Source: Clostridiales bacterium
GTDB taxonomy: Bacteria; Bacillota; Clostridia; Tissierellales; GPF-1
Reading direction: 5' to 3'
Length of the DNA stretch: 64,000 bases
Assembly (NCBI GenBank): GCA_013619125.1
Contig: JABXKS010000125.1
Location: 41,843 to 105,842, forward strand
The position numbers and the translations under genes were made by a program. The notes beneath the pieces are model-generated. The model was not told the DNA's origin and made no database searches. It saw only the letters and a list, made by a program, of their open reading frames with translations. Numbering within the stretch: position 1 is the first letter of the stretch; every line of letters starts with the position of its first letter. Positions 38,699-48,575 of this stretch are shown here, one piece after another.

Positions 38699-40863
38699 CT
38701 CTTCATAACAGGCGCCGAATACTGATCCTGCAAAATCTCTTCTCGCAAAATCCCATCCTCCACATGAATCCATGATTCTCTGTACGATCCCGATTCGAAA
38801 GCAAAACTCTGCCCATCATCGAAATAAAGTTTGGTTTTCAAGTTCTTCGTACCTTCAAAGTAAATCAATTCCAATTCGTCAATCTCCCCTTCCGGGTCAA
38901 ATTGAGAAAGCATATCTAGCGGAATCACGGCGCCGGCTCGAACAAAAACTGGAATCTGATCGAACGCTACCTCAACTATTGCCACCGATTCCGTATACCG
39001 CTTGCCTGTTGTGAACTCAACCCATTCTCCTTTGGGAAAGATCACCATTCGCTGGCGCTGCCCCGGTCTCAAGATCGGACAAACCATCAAATGATCCCCA
39101 AATAGAAATTGATCATTTACATCATACAATCTCAAATCTGTCTGATCTAAGAAATAAAGCGGCCGCATAATGGGAATACCTTCTTGATGCGACTGCCAAA
39201 GCGCTGAATACAGATAGCTGCGTAGCCGGTAGCGCATTTCCACTGCCTTTTTCATAGCCGCTTGCGCTTCATCGCCGAAACACCAAGGTTCTTGATGACG
39301 TGTACCAATCGATGCGTGATTCCGAAACAAAGGTGTAAAAGCACCCAGTTGCATCCAGCGAACCATCATCTCGGCTGATGGATCTCCTGCATATCCGCCA
39401 ACGTCTGATCCCACCATGGAAAATCCGCTCATTCCCAAATTCAAGAACATGGGAATGCTCATCTCCATATGCTCCCAAGTACTGCTATTGTCACCCGTCC
39501 ATACCGCAGCCAGGCGCTGCGTCCCCGCACTAGCCGCGCGAGACAGCACAAAGGGACGCTGATTCTTCAATAGGGCTCTCATCCCCGCCTGGGTCGCTTT
39601 CGCCTCGTAATGTGCATATTGATTATGCATGTCCTTTTGCGTTACCAATCTCCCCTCATCATCTCGATGGGTGACACGTGTCGGCACTGTTTTTGATTTT
39701 GTGGAAAAATCAGCGATTTCATTCATATCATTCCAAATCCCACGAATTCCAGCCTCCACAAAGGCTTTATGCAAATTGCCCCACCAATCCCGAACTCGTT
39801 TTTGCAAGAAGTCAGGGAATAGGGACTCTTCAGGCCAAACTACACCCACATAGGGTTTGTCCGTCTTCGGATCTTGAATAAAGTACTCCGGCCTTGCTCC
39901 CGGCAATGAAACGTGACCGTCTTTCTCCAACTTTACTCCCGGATCAATAATCACGATAACGGTAAAACCAAGTTTATGAACCTCTTGAAGTGTTTCGACA
40001 AATTTGGGAAATGCTTTTTGATCAATGCTGAAAACCCGATACTCGTCCATATAATGGATATCCAAATACAAAACATCGCATGGAATCTCTTCCTTGCGGA
40101 ACCGTTTGGCAACCGCCAACAGCTCTTCTTGGGTACGATAGCTATATCGACTTTGCTGAAGCCCTAAGAATTTTCGAGGCCACAGCGGGCTTGTTCCGGT
40201 CAATCGGCCATAGGCAGTCAATACTTCCTGCGGTGAACGCTTGGCCATCAGGTAGTAATCCAAAAAACCTCCATCCGCGGAAAAACGCATTTCGCCTTCT
40301 CCAGCCGCCATTTCGCCTCTTCCATGGTCGAATGAAAATCGCGTATGGGTCGGATTGTCATAATACCAACCTACACACCGCTCTTTGCTCACTCCCAGGT
40401 AAAAATTAATCGCCGTATGCATGGCAGTCAAAGCCGTACAGTGCTGGGGCACCCGCGCCAGGGCATCTGTATTCCAATTCTCCATCGTATGATGCATCAG
40501 ATTTAACCAGTGGTACTTTTCACCCAGTCCATAGACGCCAGCTTCCCATTTTCGCATGCGACTATGCCCAGGCTTCGCACCTGTTCGAATCTCCTGATCA
40601 TCCTGAACCAACCCAAACGAATCATAAATCTTGAGCGTCAGTTCCTTTTTGTTTACGACGATCCGAAGGTCCTGCCAACGAATTTCTTCTTCCAGCTTCC
40701 CTTCTTTGCGTTCCAATGCTTGCGGCTGAATCGGCTCCAATAACACCGCATCCGTCTGTATATTCTGTTTGTCATGATAGGAAACCCTCAAGATTCCCTC
40801 TGGATAAAAGCGGAGACGCAAACATCTGCGTCCCCGGCGAAATTCTATTTTGTTCAAATTCAT
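38683..40863 (-). CDS. Glycoside hydrolase family 31 alpha-glucosidase
   Basis: GIWNDMNEIADF nucleophile motif, PLWPRKFLGLQQSRYSY, WTGDNSSTWEHMEMSIPMFLNLGMSGFSMVGSDVGGY. Confidence 0.94.
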   Translation of the reverse strand: MNLNKIEFRRGRRCLRLRFYPEGILRVSYHDKQNIQTDAVLLEPIQPQALERKEGKLEEEIRWQDLRIVVNKKELTLKIYDSFGLVQDDQEIRTGAKPGHSRMRKWEAGVYGLGEKYHWLNLMHHTMENWNTDALARVPQHCTALTAMHTAINFYLGVSKERCVGWYYDNPTHTRFSFDHGRGEMAAGEGEMRFSADGGFLDYYLMAKRSPQEVLTAYGRLTGTSPLWPRKFLGLQQSRYSYRTQEELLAVAKRFRKEEIPCDVLYLDIHYMDEYRVFSIDQKAFPKFVETLQEVHKLGFTVIVIIDPGVKLEKDGHVSLPGARPEYFIQDPKTDKPYVGVVWPEESLFPDFLQKRVRDWWGNLHKAFVEAGIRGIWNDMNEIADFSTKSKTVPTRVTHRDDEGRLVTQKDMHNQYAHYEAKATQAGMRALLKNQRPFVLSRAASAGTQRLAAVWTGDNSSTWEHMEMSIPMFLNLGMSGFSMVGSDVGGYAGDPSAEMMVRWMQLGAFTPLFRNHASIGTRHQEPWCFGDEAQAAMKKAVEMRYRLRSYLYSALWQSHQEGIPIMRPLYFLDQTDLRLYDVNDQFLFGDHLMVCPILRPGQRQRMVIFPKGEWVEFTTGKRYTESVAIVEVAFDQIPVFVRAGAVIPLDMLSQFDPEGEIDELELIYFEGTKNLKTKLYFDDGQSFAFESGSYRESWIHVEDGILREEILQDQYSAPVMKSMKKR

Positions 40864-40867
40864 CCTC

Positions 40868-41752
40868 CTAGCCTTTTACTCCACCTAATGTTAAACCGCC
40901 AACCAAGAAGCGGGATAAGCTTATAAACAAGATGACAACCGGAATACTCGTAATGAGGGCCGCCGCTGAATACACGCCCCACTGGGTATTAAATTGCCCT
41001 TGCATGGATACCAATCCCACCGGCAGTGTCAGCACCTCTGGTTTGGTCAAAATAACCTTGGCTACGATATACTCCGACCAAGCGGACATAAACGCAAACA
41101 AAAAGGTAATCGCCAACGCCGGTTTTGCCAATGGCAAGATAATCCGATAGAACGTCAGAAAGGGAGATGCTCCATCGATATACGCACTTTCTTCCAAGGA
41201 TTTTGGAATGGTGTCAAAATAACCCTTCAGCATCCAGACGGAAAACGGAACAGCCGTCGCCGTATAGGGCACCAATAGTCCCAAAAATTGATTCACCAAT
41301 CCCAGCTTGACCAATAAAATGTACATCGGCAATAGCAGCATGGGACCCGGAAACATCTGCGTGATCAAAAACATCATCATTCCTGTTTTTCTTCCAGTAA
41401 ATCGATACCGTGAAAACGCATATCCCGCCGATGCGGAAAAGGAAACTGCGATCACCGCTGTCAGGACCGAGATAATCAATGAATTTCGTAGCCATAAGAG
41501 CAAGTCGATCTCAAAAATCGCGCGACGAAAGTTCTCCAAGGTATAATTATCTGGCACAATCTGCAAATTCATTTGGAAAAGATTGTCTGCCGGCCGTAAG
41601 GCAACGGATAAGATATTAAGCATTGGATAAACCGTCACCACGCACATGATCAATAACAACAAATAGATCAAGATGATTTTCAGCCAAGAATCATTACGTT
41701 CGAAGTATCGGTTTTTAAAAGAATCGCGAACCTGAACTTGATTGTTTTCCAT
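40868..41752 (-). CDS. malG: Maltose/maltodextrin ABC transporter permease (MalG-like)
   Basis: Multi-TM, EESAYIDGASPFLTFYRIILPLAKPAL EAA loop. Confidence 0.9.
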   Translation of the reverse strand: MENNQVQVRDSFKNRYFERNDSWLKIILIYLLLLIMCVVTVYPMLNILSVALRPADNLFQMNLQIVPDNYTLENFRRAIFEIDLLLWLRNSLIISVLTAVIAVSFSASAGYAFSRYRFTGRKTGMMMFLITQMFPGPMLLLPMYILLVKLGLVNQFLGLLVPYTATAVPFSVWMLKGYFDTIPKSLEESAYIDGASPFLTFYRIILPLAKPALAITFLFAFMSAWSEYIVAKVILTKPEVLTLPVGLVSMQGQFNTQWGVYSAAALITSIPVVILFISLSRFLVGGLTLGGVKG

Positions 41753-42687
41753 TACCGCACCTCCTCAAGGCCTTGGGACCGCTTCATAAAGGTCATGCCG
41801 AAGATCAACAAAATCAGGAAGATCACGACAGAGTATGCCGCCGCATATCCATATCGATAGAAGTTGAAGGCAAGTCGGTAGACTTCCGTTACCAAAATTT
41901 GTGTTTTTTCGTTCCCGAAACCGCCCGCAATAATTAAGATGACATTCAACATGTTGAAGGTCCAAACGGTTCCTAAAACAATGGCCGGCGCCAATACCGG
42001 CTTTAATAACGGCAATGTAATGTTGCGAAATTGCTGAACCCCAGAAGCGCCGTCAATTTCTGCCGCTTCATAAAATTCCTTGTCAATGGACTGTAATCCG
42101 CCCAGAGCAATCATCATCATAAACGGGAATCCCAGCCAAATATTCGTTAGAATGGCCCCGATAAAGGTCCACGAAGGATTCGTCAGCCATGGCACAGCCG
42201 AAAATCCAATCTTTTGCAAAAAAATATTGATCGCCCCAAACTGATTGTTCAACATCCCACGCCAAGTCAAAGCGACGATATATTGGGGAACCGCCCAAGG
42301 GATGATTAAAAGCACACGAATAATTCCTTTGCCCAGTAATTTGCGATTCAATAATACCGCTAGAAACAAACCAATTGTTACGTGAAAGAATACATTGACC
42401 ATCGTCCATACAATCGTGCGTCCAAAGGTGCGTAAGAAAGCCGTTTCATGAAGAAGCTTTGCATAGTTTCCCAAACCGATAAAGTTTGGGTCTTTAAATG
42501 TCGCCAAGCTCATGTCAGTCATGGAGAGATAGATCCCATATCCCAAGGGATAAAACACCATCAATGCCATCACCATAAAAGCAGGTAATATATATCGATA
42601 CGGCGTCCATCGACTCACCGCTAAATTCATATTGCTTCGTTTCTTTTTGGGTAATGGCGCCATTGCCGCCGAGTTATTCCCATTCAT
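41752..42687 (-). CDS. malF: Maltose/maltodextrin ABC transporter permease (MalF-like)
   Basis: EFYEAAEIDGASGVQQFRNITLPLLKPVLAPA EAA loop; internal start MNGNNSAAM. Confidence 0.9.
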   Translation of the reverse strand: MNGNNSAAMAPLPKKKRSNMNLAVSRWTPYRYILPAFMVMALMVFYPLGYGIYLSMTDMSLATFKDPNFIGLGNYAKLLHETAFLRTFGRTIVWTMVNVFFHVTIGLFLAVLLNRKLLGKGIIRVLLIIPWAVPQYIVALTWRGMLNNQFGAINIFLQKIGFSAVPWLTNPSWTFIGAILTNIWLGFPFMMMIALGGLQSIDKEFYEAAEIDGASGVQQFRNITLPLLKPVLAPAIVLGTVWTFNMLNVILIIAGGFGNEKTQILVTEVYRLAFNFYRYGYAAAYSVVIFLILLIFGMTFMKRSQGLEEVR

Positions 42688-42720
42688 CGAATTCCGCCTT
42701 TCGTGTATTTGAGAAAAAAA

Positions 42721-42746
42721 AGGGGGAGAACTTTCATTCTCCCCCA
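42721..42746 (-). promoter_or_regulatory. Intercistronic hairpin between malE and malF
   Basis: GGGGGAGAA-CTTTCA-TTCTCCCCC perfect stem-loop. Confidence 0.7.
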
Positions 42747-42754
42747 ATCAATTC

Positions 42755-44035
42755 TTATTCGCCGCGAATTGTTGCAACACCTTCGACTGCACGTGTCTGC
42801 ATGTCTGCTGCTGCCTCAGCTGGCGCCTTGTCTTGATAGAGAACCGCTTCTAATTCTGGTCTCATCGCGTCCCATACCGCGCGCATCTCTGCTACGATCG
42901 GCATTGGCGTTGTATGCTGAATCGTTGCGATTGACGCTTTTTGCAACTCATCATCTTTGATTTCTGGCAGATCCCATGCCGCGATTACCGCTGGCGCTTG
43001 AGAATTTGCCAATGCGAATTTCGCATTATTCTCTGCACTCATAAAGTACTTGAAGAATGTTCGAATCGCTTCCGTTTTTGCAGGGTCCATTTCCGCAGAA
43101 ATCATATACCCTTTTGTTGCGCTGTAGAACGTCATATTGTCGCCACCTGGCAATACTGGTCCCGGTGCAATACCAAGATCAATACCAGCTTCTTGATAGG
43201 AAGTCCACGACCATGCACCGTTCAAGATGATTGCCGCTTTGCCTTGCTTGAATAGAGAATCCGGAATATCATAATCCATTCCTTCGATTCCCAAACCATC
43301 TTTTGCTCGAACATCTTTTACAAATTGAAGTGCTTGTACCATCGCGTCATTATCTAATGTAGGGTTATTGTCGGCATCCATAACGCTTCCACCGTATCCA
43401 TTGTAGAATCCAATAAACCAATATGGTTCTTTCTCGTTAAATACGAAACCGTATGTTGAATTGTCTGGATCATTTGCATCGATATTTTGAACCGCTTTGG
43501 CCATCGTTACCAATTCTTCCCAGGTCTCCGGAGCTTTGTCAATCATTGTCTTATTGTACAGCATAGCAATTTGATTGCCGTTAATATCCGGTACTGTCCA
43601 ATATTCACCCGATGTAAACCCATCTTTTTTCGCGTTCTCATCCACTGTTGCTAGGAATGACTCTTCCAAAATATTGGTTACCGGTTGAATCAAACCAGAA
43701 ACATTAAATAGACCCACATTGTCTGACGGTCCATAAACCAAATCAGGTCCTTGTCCCGCTAAAGAAGCGGTTTGGAAGTTCGTTCTCAACTCTTCCGTTT
43801 CATAATGCGTTCTTGTAATTGTAATGTTCGGGTACTCCGTCATAAAGTCCGCAGCGACTTGATCAAACACATCTTGCGCCACAGGGTCCATTTGCTCCCA
43901 AAGAGCAAGATCTACCGGTTCTACTGTTTCCGGAGTTTCTTCCCCTGTTGCTGGTGCAGCAGGTTCTTCGCTCGTACAACCCGCAAAGAAGGATAAAACG
44001 AGCACAACTACTAATACCATGGATAGTTTCTTCAT
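42755..44035 (-). CDS. malE: Maltose/maltodextrin-binding lipoprotein
   Basis: Lipobox LSFFAGCTSEEP; solute-binding features LVYGPSDNVGLFNVSGLIQPV, AAIILNGAWSWTSYQEAGIDLGIAPGPVLPGG. Confidence 0.92.
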   Translation of the reverse strand: MKKLSMVLVVVLVLSFFAGCTSEEPAAPATGEETPETVEPVDLALWEQMDPVAQDVFDQVAADFMTEYPNITITRTHYETEELRTNFQTASLAGQGPDLVYGPSDNVGLFNVSGLIQPVTNILEESFLATVDENAKKDGFTSGEYWTVPDINGNQIAMLYNKTMIDKAPETWEELVTMAKAVQNIDANDPDNSTYGFVFNEKEPYWFIGFYNGYGGSVMDADNNPTLDNDAMVQALQFVKDVRAKDGLGIEGMDYDIPDSLFKQGKAAIILNGAWSWTSYQEAGIDLGIAPGPVLPGGDNMTFYSATKGYMISAEMDPAKTEAIRTFFKYFMSAENNAKFALANSQAPAVIAAWDLPEIKDDELQKASIATIQHTTPMPIVAEMRAVWDAMRPELEAVLYQDKAPAEAAADMQTRAVEGVATIRGE

Positions 44036-44078
44036 TTTCGTTCCCCTTTCAATTCTTTTGATTCACCATGCACGCTAG

Positions 44079-44092
44079 TGCAATCGTTTGCA
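44079..44092. promoter_or_regulatory. LacI-family operator upstream of malE
   Basis: TGCAATCGTTTGCA. Confidence 0.7.
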
Positions 44093-44209
44093 TTCACAAG
44101 TTCATTATATCATTGCTACCATTTCTGTCAATCCTCTTTTTCAAAAAAACGGGTTTTCTTCCTAAACATTGGACGGGTGAATGTGGTTGTATCTCCAATA
44201 TAATTCAAT

Positions 44210-44223
44210 GCAACCGGTTGCTT
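44210..44223. promoter_or_regulatory. LacI-family operator upstream of alpha-amylase lipoprotein
   Basis: TGCAACCGGTTGCT. Confidence 0.7.
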
Positions 44224-44277
44224 TCTCTGATAACTTTAGATAGAATAACCTTACAACCATGCTTAGGAGGTACCTGT

Positions 44278-45699
44278 ATGCGTAAATTCATCCTGATCCT
44301 TGCCGTCATTTTTTTTATACCCGTTTTATCCAGTTGCACACAAGCGCAACCGATTGCACCAGCTGATAATATCTACTTTCTGCTTGTCGATCGATTTTCC
44401 AACGGGGAGTCGGAAAAAACCGACGATTTTTGGGACATCAACACGCAATCCCCAAAATCCTATCACGGCGGCGACCTGCAAGGCGTCATCCAAAAACTTG
44501 ATTACCTTCAGGAGTTGGGCGTCACTGCAATCTGGCTCTCCCCAGTCGCCGACAACGAAACCGGAGGATATCACGGCTACTGGATTGAGGATTTCTACAA
44601 GGTGGAAGAGCATTTCGGCACCATGGAGGACTTACAATCCCTTGTCAAAGAGGCTCATGCCCGAGACATGAAAGTAATTCTGGATCACGTGGTGAATCAT
44701 ACCGGCTACAACAGCCCCTGGCTGAAGGACGACGAAAAAAGTCAATGGTACAACCCAAGAACCGATATCATCAATTGGTCAGATCCTCAGCAATTGGAGA
44801 CTGGCTGGCTAGCCGGGCTGCCCGATCTGGATTTTTCCAATCCCGCGCTTCGCGCCTATATGATCGAAAACACTCTGTGGTGGATTGAAGAAACGGGCGT
44901 CGACGGATTTCGACTGGACACCATGCGCCATGTCCCCCATGATTTTTGGCATGAATTTTCCATGGCAATCAAGGCGGAATACCCCGATTTCTATCTCTTG
45001 GGAGAGGTATGGACCAACGACGTCAAACAATTGGAAAGCTATCACCAAGAAGGGATTGACGGCCTCACCAACTACTCCCTCTACGAAGGAATCCGCGAGG
45101 CTTTCTCCGATGGCGGAGAGAGCTACACCCTGATCCAAGCCCTTCGAAAAGAGACCCAACTTAGCGACCCGGAATGGAACGGACTCTTTATCGACAATCA
45201 CGACAATGCAAGATTACTTTCCGTTGGATCAGAAGGCGAAGCCCATGTCAAGCAATCTCTGGCCTTTCTCTACACCTATCCCACCATCCCCATCCTCTAC
45301 TATGGAACCGAACTGGGACTGGAGGGCGGCAATGATCCAGATAACCGGCGCGATATGCCATGGGACCGAGTGGCCGAACCACCAGCCGTCTATCAATGGA
45401 CCAAGGATTTAATCGCCTTGCGGCAATCCATCCTTTCATCAGGGGACGCGCAAACCCGCGTACTCTCCTATGATCGGTACGCCTTTGCAGCCATCTTGGA
45501 AGCCGGGGATCAAAAGTTGATCAGCATATACAATCTGTTGAACAAGGAAAAAGAATTCGAAGTCGACTTGAGTGAGGTTGACGGCCTTACATTCCCCGTC
45601 ACCCTCACCAATCCCATGGATGACGAAACCTACACCTTCCATACACCGATTCAAACCATCACTCTGCCCGCAAAAGCAGTTCTTCTTCTTCAACCATAA
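44278..45699 (+). CDS. GH13 alpha-amylase family lipoprotein
   Basis: MRKFILILAVIFFIPVLSSC lipobox; IYFLLVDRFSNG, VILDHVVNHTGYNS, GVDGFRLDTMRHV, LLGEVW, FIDNHDNARL. Confidence 0.94.
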   Translation: MRKFILILAVIFFIPVLSSCTQAQPIAPADNIYFLLVDRFSNGESEKTDDFWDINTQSPKSYHGGDLQGVIQKLDYLQELGVTAIWLSPVADNETGGYHGYWIEDFYKVEEHFGTMEDLQSLVKEAHARDMKVILDHVVNHTGYNSPWLKDDEKSQWYNPRTDIINWSDPQQLETGWLAGLPDLDFSNPALRAYMIENTLWWIEETGVDGFRLDTMRHVPHDFWHEFSMAIKAEYPDFYLLGEVWTNDVKQLESYHQEGIDGLTNYSLYEGIREAFSDGGESYTLIQALRKETQLSDPEWNGLFIDNHDNARLLSVGSEGEAHVKQSLAFLYTYPTIPILYYGTELGLEGGNDPDNRRDMPWDRVAEPPAVYQWTKDLIALRQSILSSGDAQTRVLSYDRYAFAAILEAGDQKLISIYNLLNKEKEFEVDLSEVDGLTFPVTLTNPMDDETYTFHTPIQTITLPAKAVLLLQP

Positions 45700-45745
45700 A
45701 AAGACCCCCAAAGATTAGATTTCACTCTAACTTTTGGGGGTCGGT
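45699..45745. terminator. Terminator
   Basis: AAAAAGACCCCCAAAG...CTTTTGGGGGTC hairpin. Confidence 0.7.
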
Positions 45746-45775
45746 ACCAATTGTGGGCTTTTTTTATGGTTTTGA

Positions 45776-46783
45776 TTATTCTTTTATGCAAGAAGATTCT
45801 CTCTCAATAAACTCGGCATCAATCAAACAATGCGTGACATCGCTCTTCTCCTTGAGATTCGTAATCAACAATTTCGCTGCTTCGTATCCTAGGGCTTCCG
45901 CCTTGATATCCACTGAGGAGATGGGTGGCGTTTTATATTCCGCCAGAATTGTATTGTTGAATCCCGTCAAAGCAACCTCATTCTTTCCCAATTCCAGAAG
46001 GGCTTTTTGTGCTCCGAAAGCAATCAAGTCATCCGTTGTCACGATGGCATCCAGTTCTGCTCTTTCAAAGAGTTCTTTAGCCACTTCGTATCCTGCTTTT
46101 TCCGTATAGTCTCGCTCCACCACCCACTCCGGTTGAAATGGAATACCATAATGTTTCAGGGCTTTCTGATAGCCGCGCAGACGATACCGGGTCACCGCAA
46201 ACTCATGAGGGCCTCCAATAAAGGCGATTCGTTTATGTCCCTTCTCCACAAGACTGGCAACCACCTCATACATGGCGTTGATATTGTTGTTGTCCACCCA
46301 AAGGATTTCGTCACCGTGTTCTTCTGGGGTTCCAATAACAACAAAATGATGCTGGTTCGCTCGCAAGAACTCGACACAGCGATCATTTTCTCGAATGGTG
46401 GTCAGGATCACGCCATCCACCCACTTGCTGTGCAACAGCTCATCGAGCATCTTGATTTCCTGTTCCTCGTGATCCGTATAGCTATAGAGAATATAATAGC
46501 CGGCTTTTTGGGCATAGCGACTGATTCCCCGCATGACCTGCACATAAAAAGGATTCTGAAGCAAATCTTCATCACTGTTTGGCAGAAGTAGCCCCAGCGT
46601 TTTTGTTGTTTTATTGGCAAGAGACCGCGCAATGGCATTGGGACGATATTGCAAGGTTTCCATTGCCTCCGCGACTCGATCCTTCGTCGCTTGAGAGATT
46701 TTTGGATGGTTACCAATGACGCGCGAAACCGTCGAGGGGGAAACCCCTGCCATTTTCGCAACATCTTTGATTGTAGTCGGCAT
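45776..46783 (-). CDS. LacI-family transcriptional regulator (MalR-like)
   Basis: MPTTIKDVAKMAGVSPSTVSRVIGNHPKISQATKDRVAEAMETLQYRPNAIARSLANKTT. Confidence 0.95.
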   Translation of the reverse strand: MPTTIKDVAKMAGVSPSTVSRVIGNHPKISQATKDRVAEAMETLQYRPNAIARSLANKTTKTLGLLLPNSDEDLLQNPFYVQVMRGISRYAQKAGYYILYSYTDHEEQEIKMLDELLHSKWVDGVILTTIRENDRCVEFLRANQHHFVVIGTPEEHGDEILWVDNNNINAMYEVVASLVEKGHKRIAFIGGPHEFAVTRYRLRGYQKALKHYGIPFQPEWVVERDYTEKAGYEVAKELFERAELDAIVTTDDLIAFGAQKALLELGKNEVALTGFNNTILAEYKTPPISSVDIKAEALGYEAAKLLITNLKEKSDVTHCLIDAEFIERESSCIKE

Positions 46784-46796
46784 TATACACCTCCGT

Positions 46797-46810
46797 GGTA
46801 CCGTTTGCAC
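46797..46810. promoter_or_regulatory. Possible LacI-family operator upstream of the regulator gene
   Basis: GGTACCGTTTGCAC (reverse GTGCAAACGGTACC), imperfect match to the other operators. Confidence 0.45.
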
Positions 46811-46870
46811 TCATTATACCATGACTTTGTTTGATGACAAAACAAAACTCCGGGAAGCCCGGAGTTTCAA

Positions 46871-48010
46871 TCATTCGCCAAAACTTGCAACGACTTTCTT
46901 CAATTCTTTTCGGATCTCAATCCCCTGTGGACAATGGGATTCGCAGATCCCGCATTCCACGCAATTCGATGCCGCCTGCGCCGAACCAATAAATTTCAGG
47001 TAGCTCTTCTTCGCTCCCGCCTCATCAGAGAAAAGAGAAGCATTGTTATAATACTCAAAACAGCCGGGAATATCGACTCCCTGCGGGCAAGGAATACAAT
47101 ACTTGCATCCCGTGCAATCTACCCGTATCTTCTCCTGTAAGATCCCCTGCACCTGCTTGAGAATAACAGCATCCGCCTCGGTTAAGTTGCCAACGGTTCC
47201 GCCATTCGCGGTTTCCAAATTTTCCATGATCTGATCCAAATCCGACATGCCGCTTAAAACCAGGCTTACTTCTGGACGGTTCCACAGATAGCGAAGCCCC
47301 CATGCCGCCGCCGTTTTTTGCTCCTCGCTGGTTGCAAACAATGCCACCGCTTCCGGTGGAAGACTATTCACCAAGCGACCGCCCCGTAAGGGCTCCATCA
47401 CAATCACGCTCAGTCCACGGCTTGCTGCAAACTCCAAACCCTGAATACCCGCCTGATAGTGCTCATCGAGATAATTCAATTGAATCTGGCAAAATTCCCA
47501 GGGATACGCCTCAATAATTTCCTGGAAAAGATCGAAACTGTCATGGAAAGAAAACCCCACATGCTTGATTTTACCAGATGCCAAGGCATCATCCAAGAAT
47601 TCAAAAATTCCGTGCTTCTTTACCTGTGCCCACAATTTTCTCGTCAAGGTATGCACCAGATAATAATCGATATGATCTGTCTGCAAGCGCTCCAATTGCT
47701 GGTCCAGATACCGATCCATATCCTCGCGGGAATGAATCAGCCAGCTCGGCAATTTTGTCGCCAAATGGATCTGATCCCGAATTCCCAAGGCTTGAATCGC
47801 TCGTCCCACCACCGGTTCGCTTTCTCCTCCATGGTATGGCCAAGCCGTATCGATGTAATTCACTCCACCCTCGACTGCAACACGCATCATTTCCTGAACT
47901 TTTTTCTCGTCGATCTCCTTGGTGCTTTCGCCCTTTAACGGAAATCGCATGCACCCCATTCCCAATACGGATACCACTTTTTTATCCTTGCCGAATTTTC
48001 TAGTTTCCAT
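46871..48010 (-). CDS. Aldo/keto reductase with C-terminal 4Fe-4S ferredoxin-like domain
   Basis: GMGCMRFPL, YIDTAWPYHGGESEPVVGRAI, CTGCKYCIPCPQGVDIP, CVECGICESHCPQGI. Confidence 0.95.
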   Translation of the reverse strand: METRKFGKDKKVVSVLGMGCMRFPLKGESTKEIDEKKVQEMMRVAVEGGVNYIDTAWPYHGGESEPVVGRAIQALGIRDQIHLATKLPSWLIHSREDMDRYLDQQLERLQTDHIDYYLVHTLTRKLWAQVKKHGIFEFLDDALASGKIKHVGFSFHDSFDLFQEIIEAYPWEFCQIQLNYLDEHYQAGIQGLEFAASRGLSVIVMEPLRGGRLVNSLPPEAVALFATSEEQKTAAAWGLRYLWNRPEVSLVLSGMSDLDQIMENLETANGGTVGNLTEADAVILKQVQGILQEKIRVDCTGCKYCIPCPQGVDIPGCFEYYNNASLFSDEAGAKKSYLKFIGSAQAASNCVECGICESHCPQGIEIRKELKKVVASFGE

Positions 48011-48575
48011 CTTTCCACTCCCCTTCCCATTCTTCTATTGTCATCGCATAGTGAATATGGTCTTCCCATTCCCCATTGATTTTTAAATATCGCTTTGCCA
48101 ATCCCTCTTCCCGAAAGCCCAATTTTTCCAGCACGCGACGGCTCGCCGGGTTCTTCGGCATCACGTTCGCCTCAACCCGATGAAGATGAAGTTGTTGAAA
48201 TGCTAAAGGAATCGCCGCGGTCAATCCTTCTGTCATCATTCCTTGCCGTTCGAAATCCTGATCGAGACGATAGCCCAAAAAACAGGATTGAAACGCACCA
48301 CGAACCACACAAGAAAACCGAATCGAGCCAATCACTTTTTGGGGATGGCTCTTCTCAAAGAGCCACAACCGCAACGCTCGCCCTTCCCGCCATTCCAAAA
48401 AGTCATTCTTCATCAATTCCTTTTGCTTCGCCTTCGTAAAGAAAGTAGCGGATTGAATGGGCTCAAAGGACGCCAAATAATTCTGATTGCGTTGAAAGTA
48501 CGCGACGATTTCTCCAATATCTTCAGATAATCCAGTTCGTAAAATCAATCGGTCCGTCTCAATTTTTATCGTCAT
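48000..48575 (-). CDS. GNAT acetyltransferase (RimJ-like)
   Basis: IETDRLILRTGLSEDIGEIVAYF, HRVEANVMPKNPASRRVLEKLGFREEGLAKRYLKINGEWEDHIHYAMT. Confidence 0.9.
   Translation of the reverse strand: MTIKIETDRLILRTGLSEDIGEIVAYFQRNQNYLASFEPIQSATFFTKAKQKELMKNDFLEWREGRALRLWLFEKSHPQKVIGSIRFSCVVRGAFQSCFLGYRLDQDFERQGMMTEGLTAAIPLAFQQLHLHRVEANVMPKNPASRRVLEKLGFREEGLAKRYLKINGEWEDHIHYAMTIEEWEGEWKDGN

Noticed and set aside
44068-44277. N-terminal extension of the GH13 ORF
   Set aside because: It contains LacI-type operators and precedes a good RBS plus lipoprotein signal at 44278.
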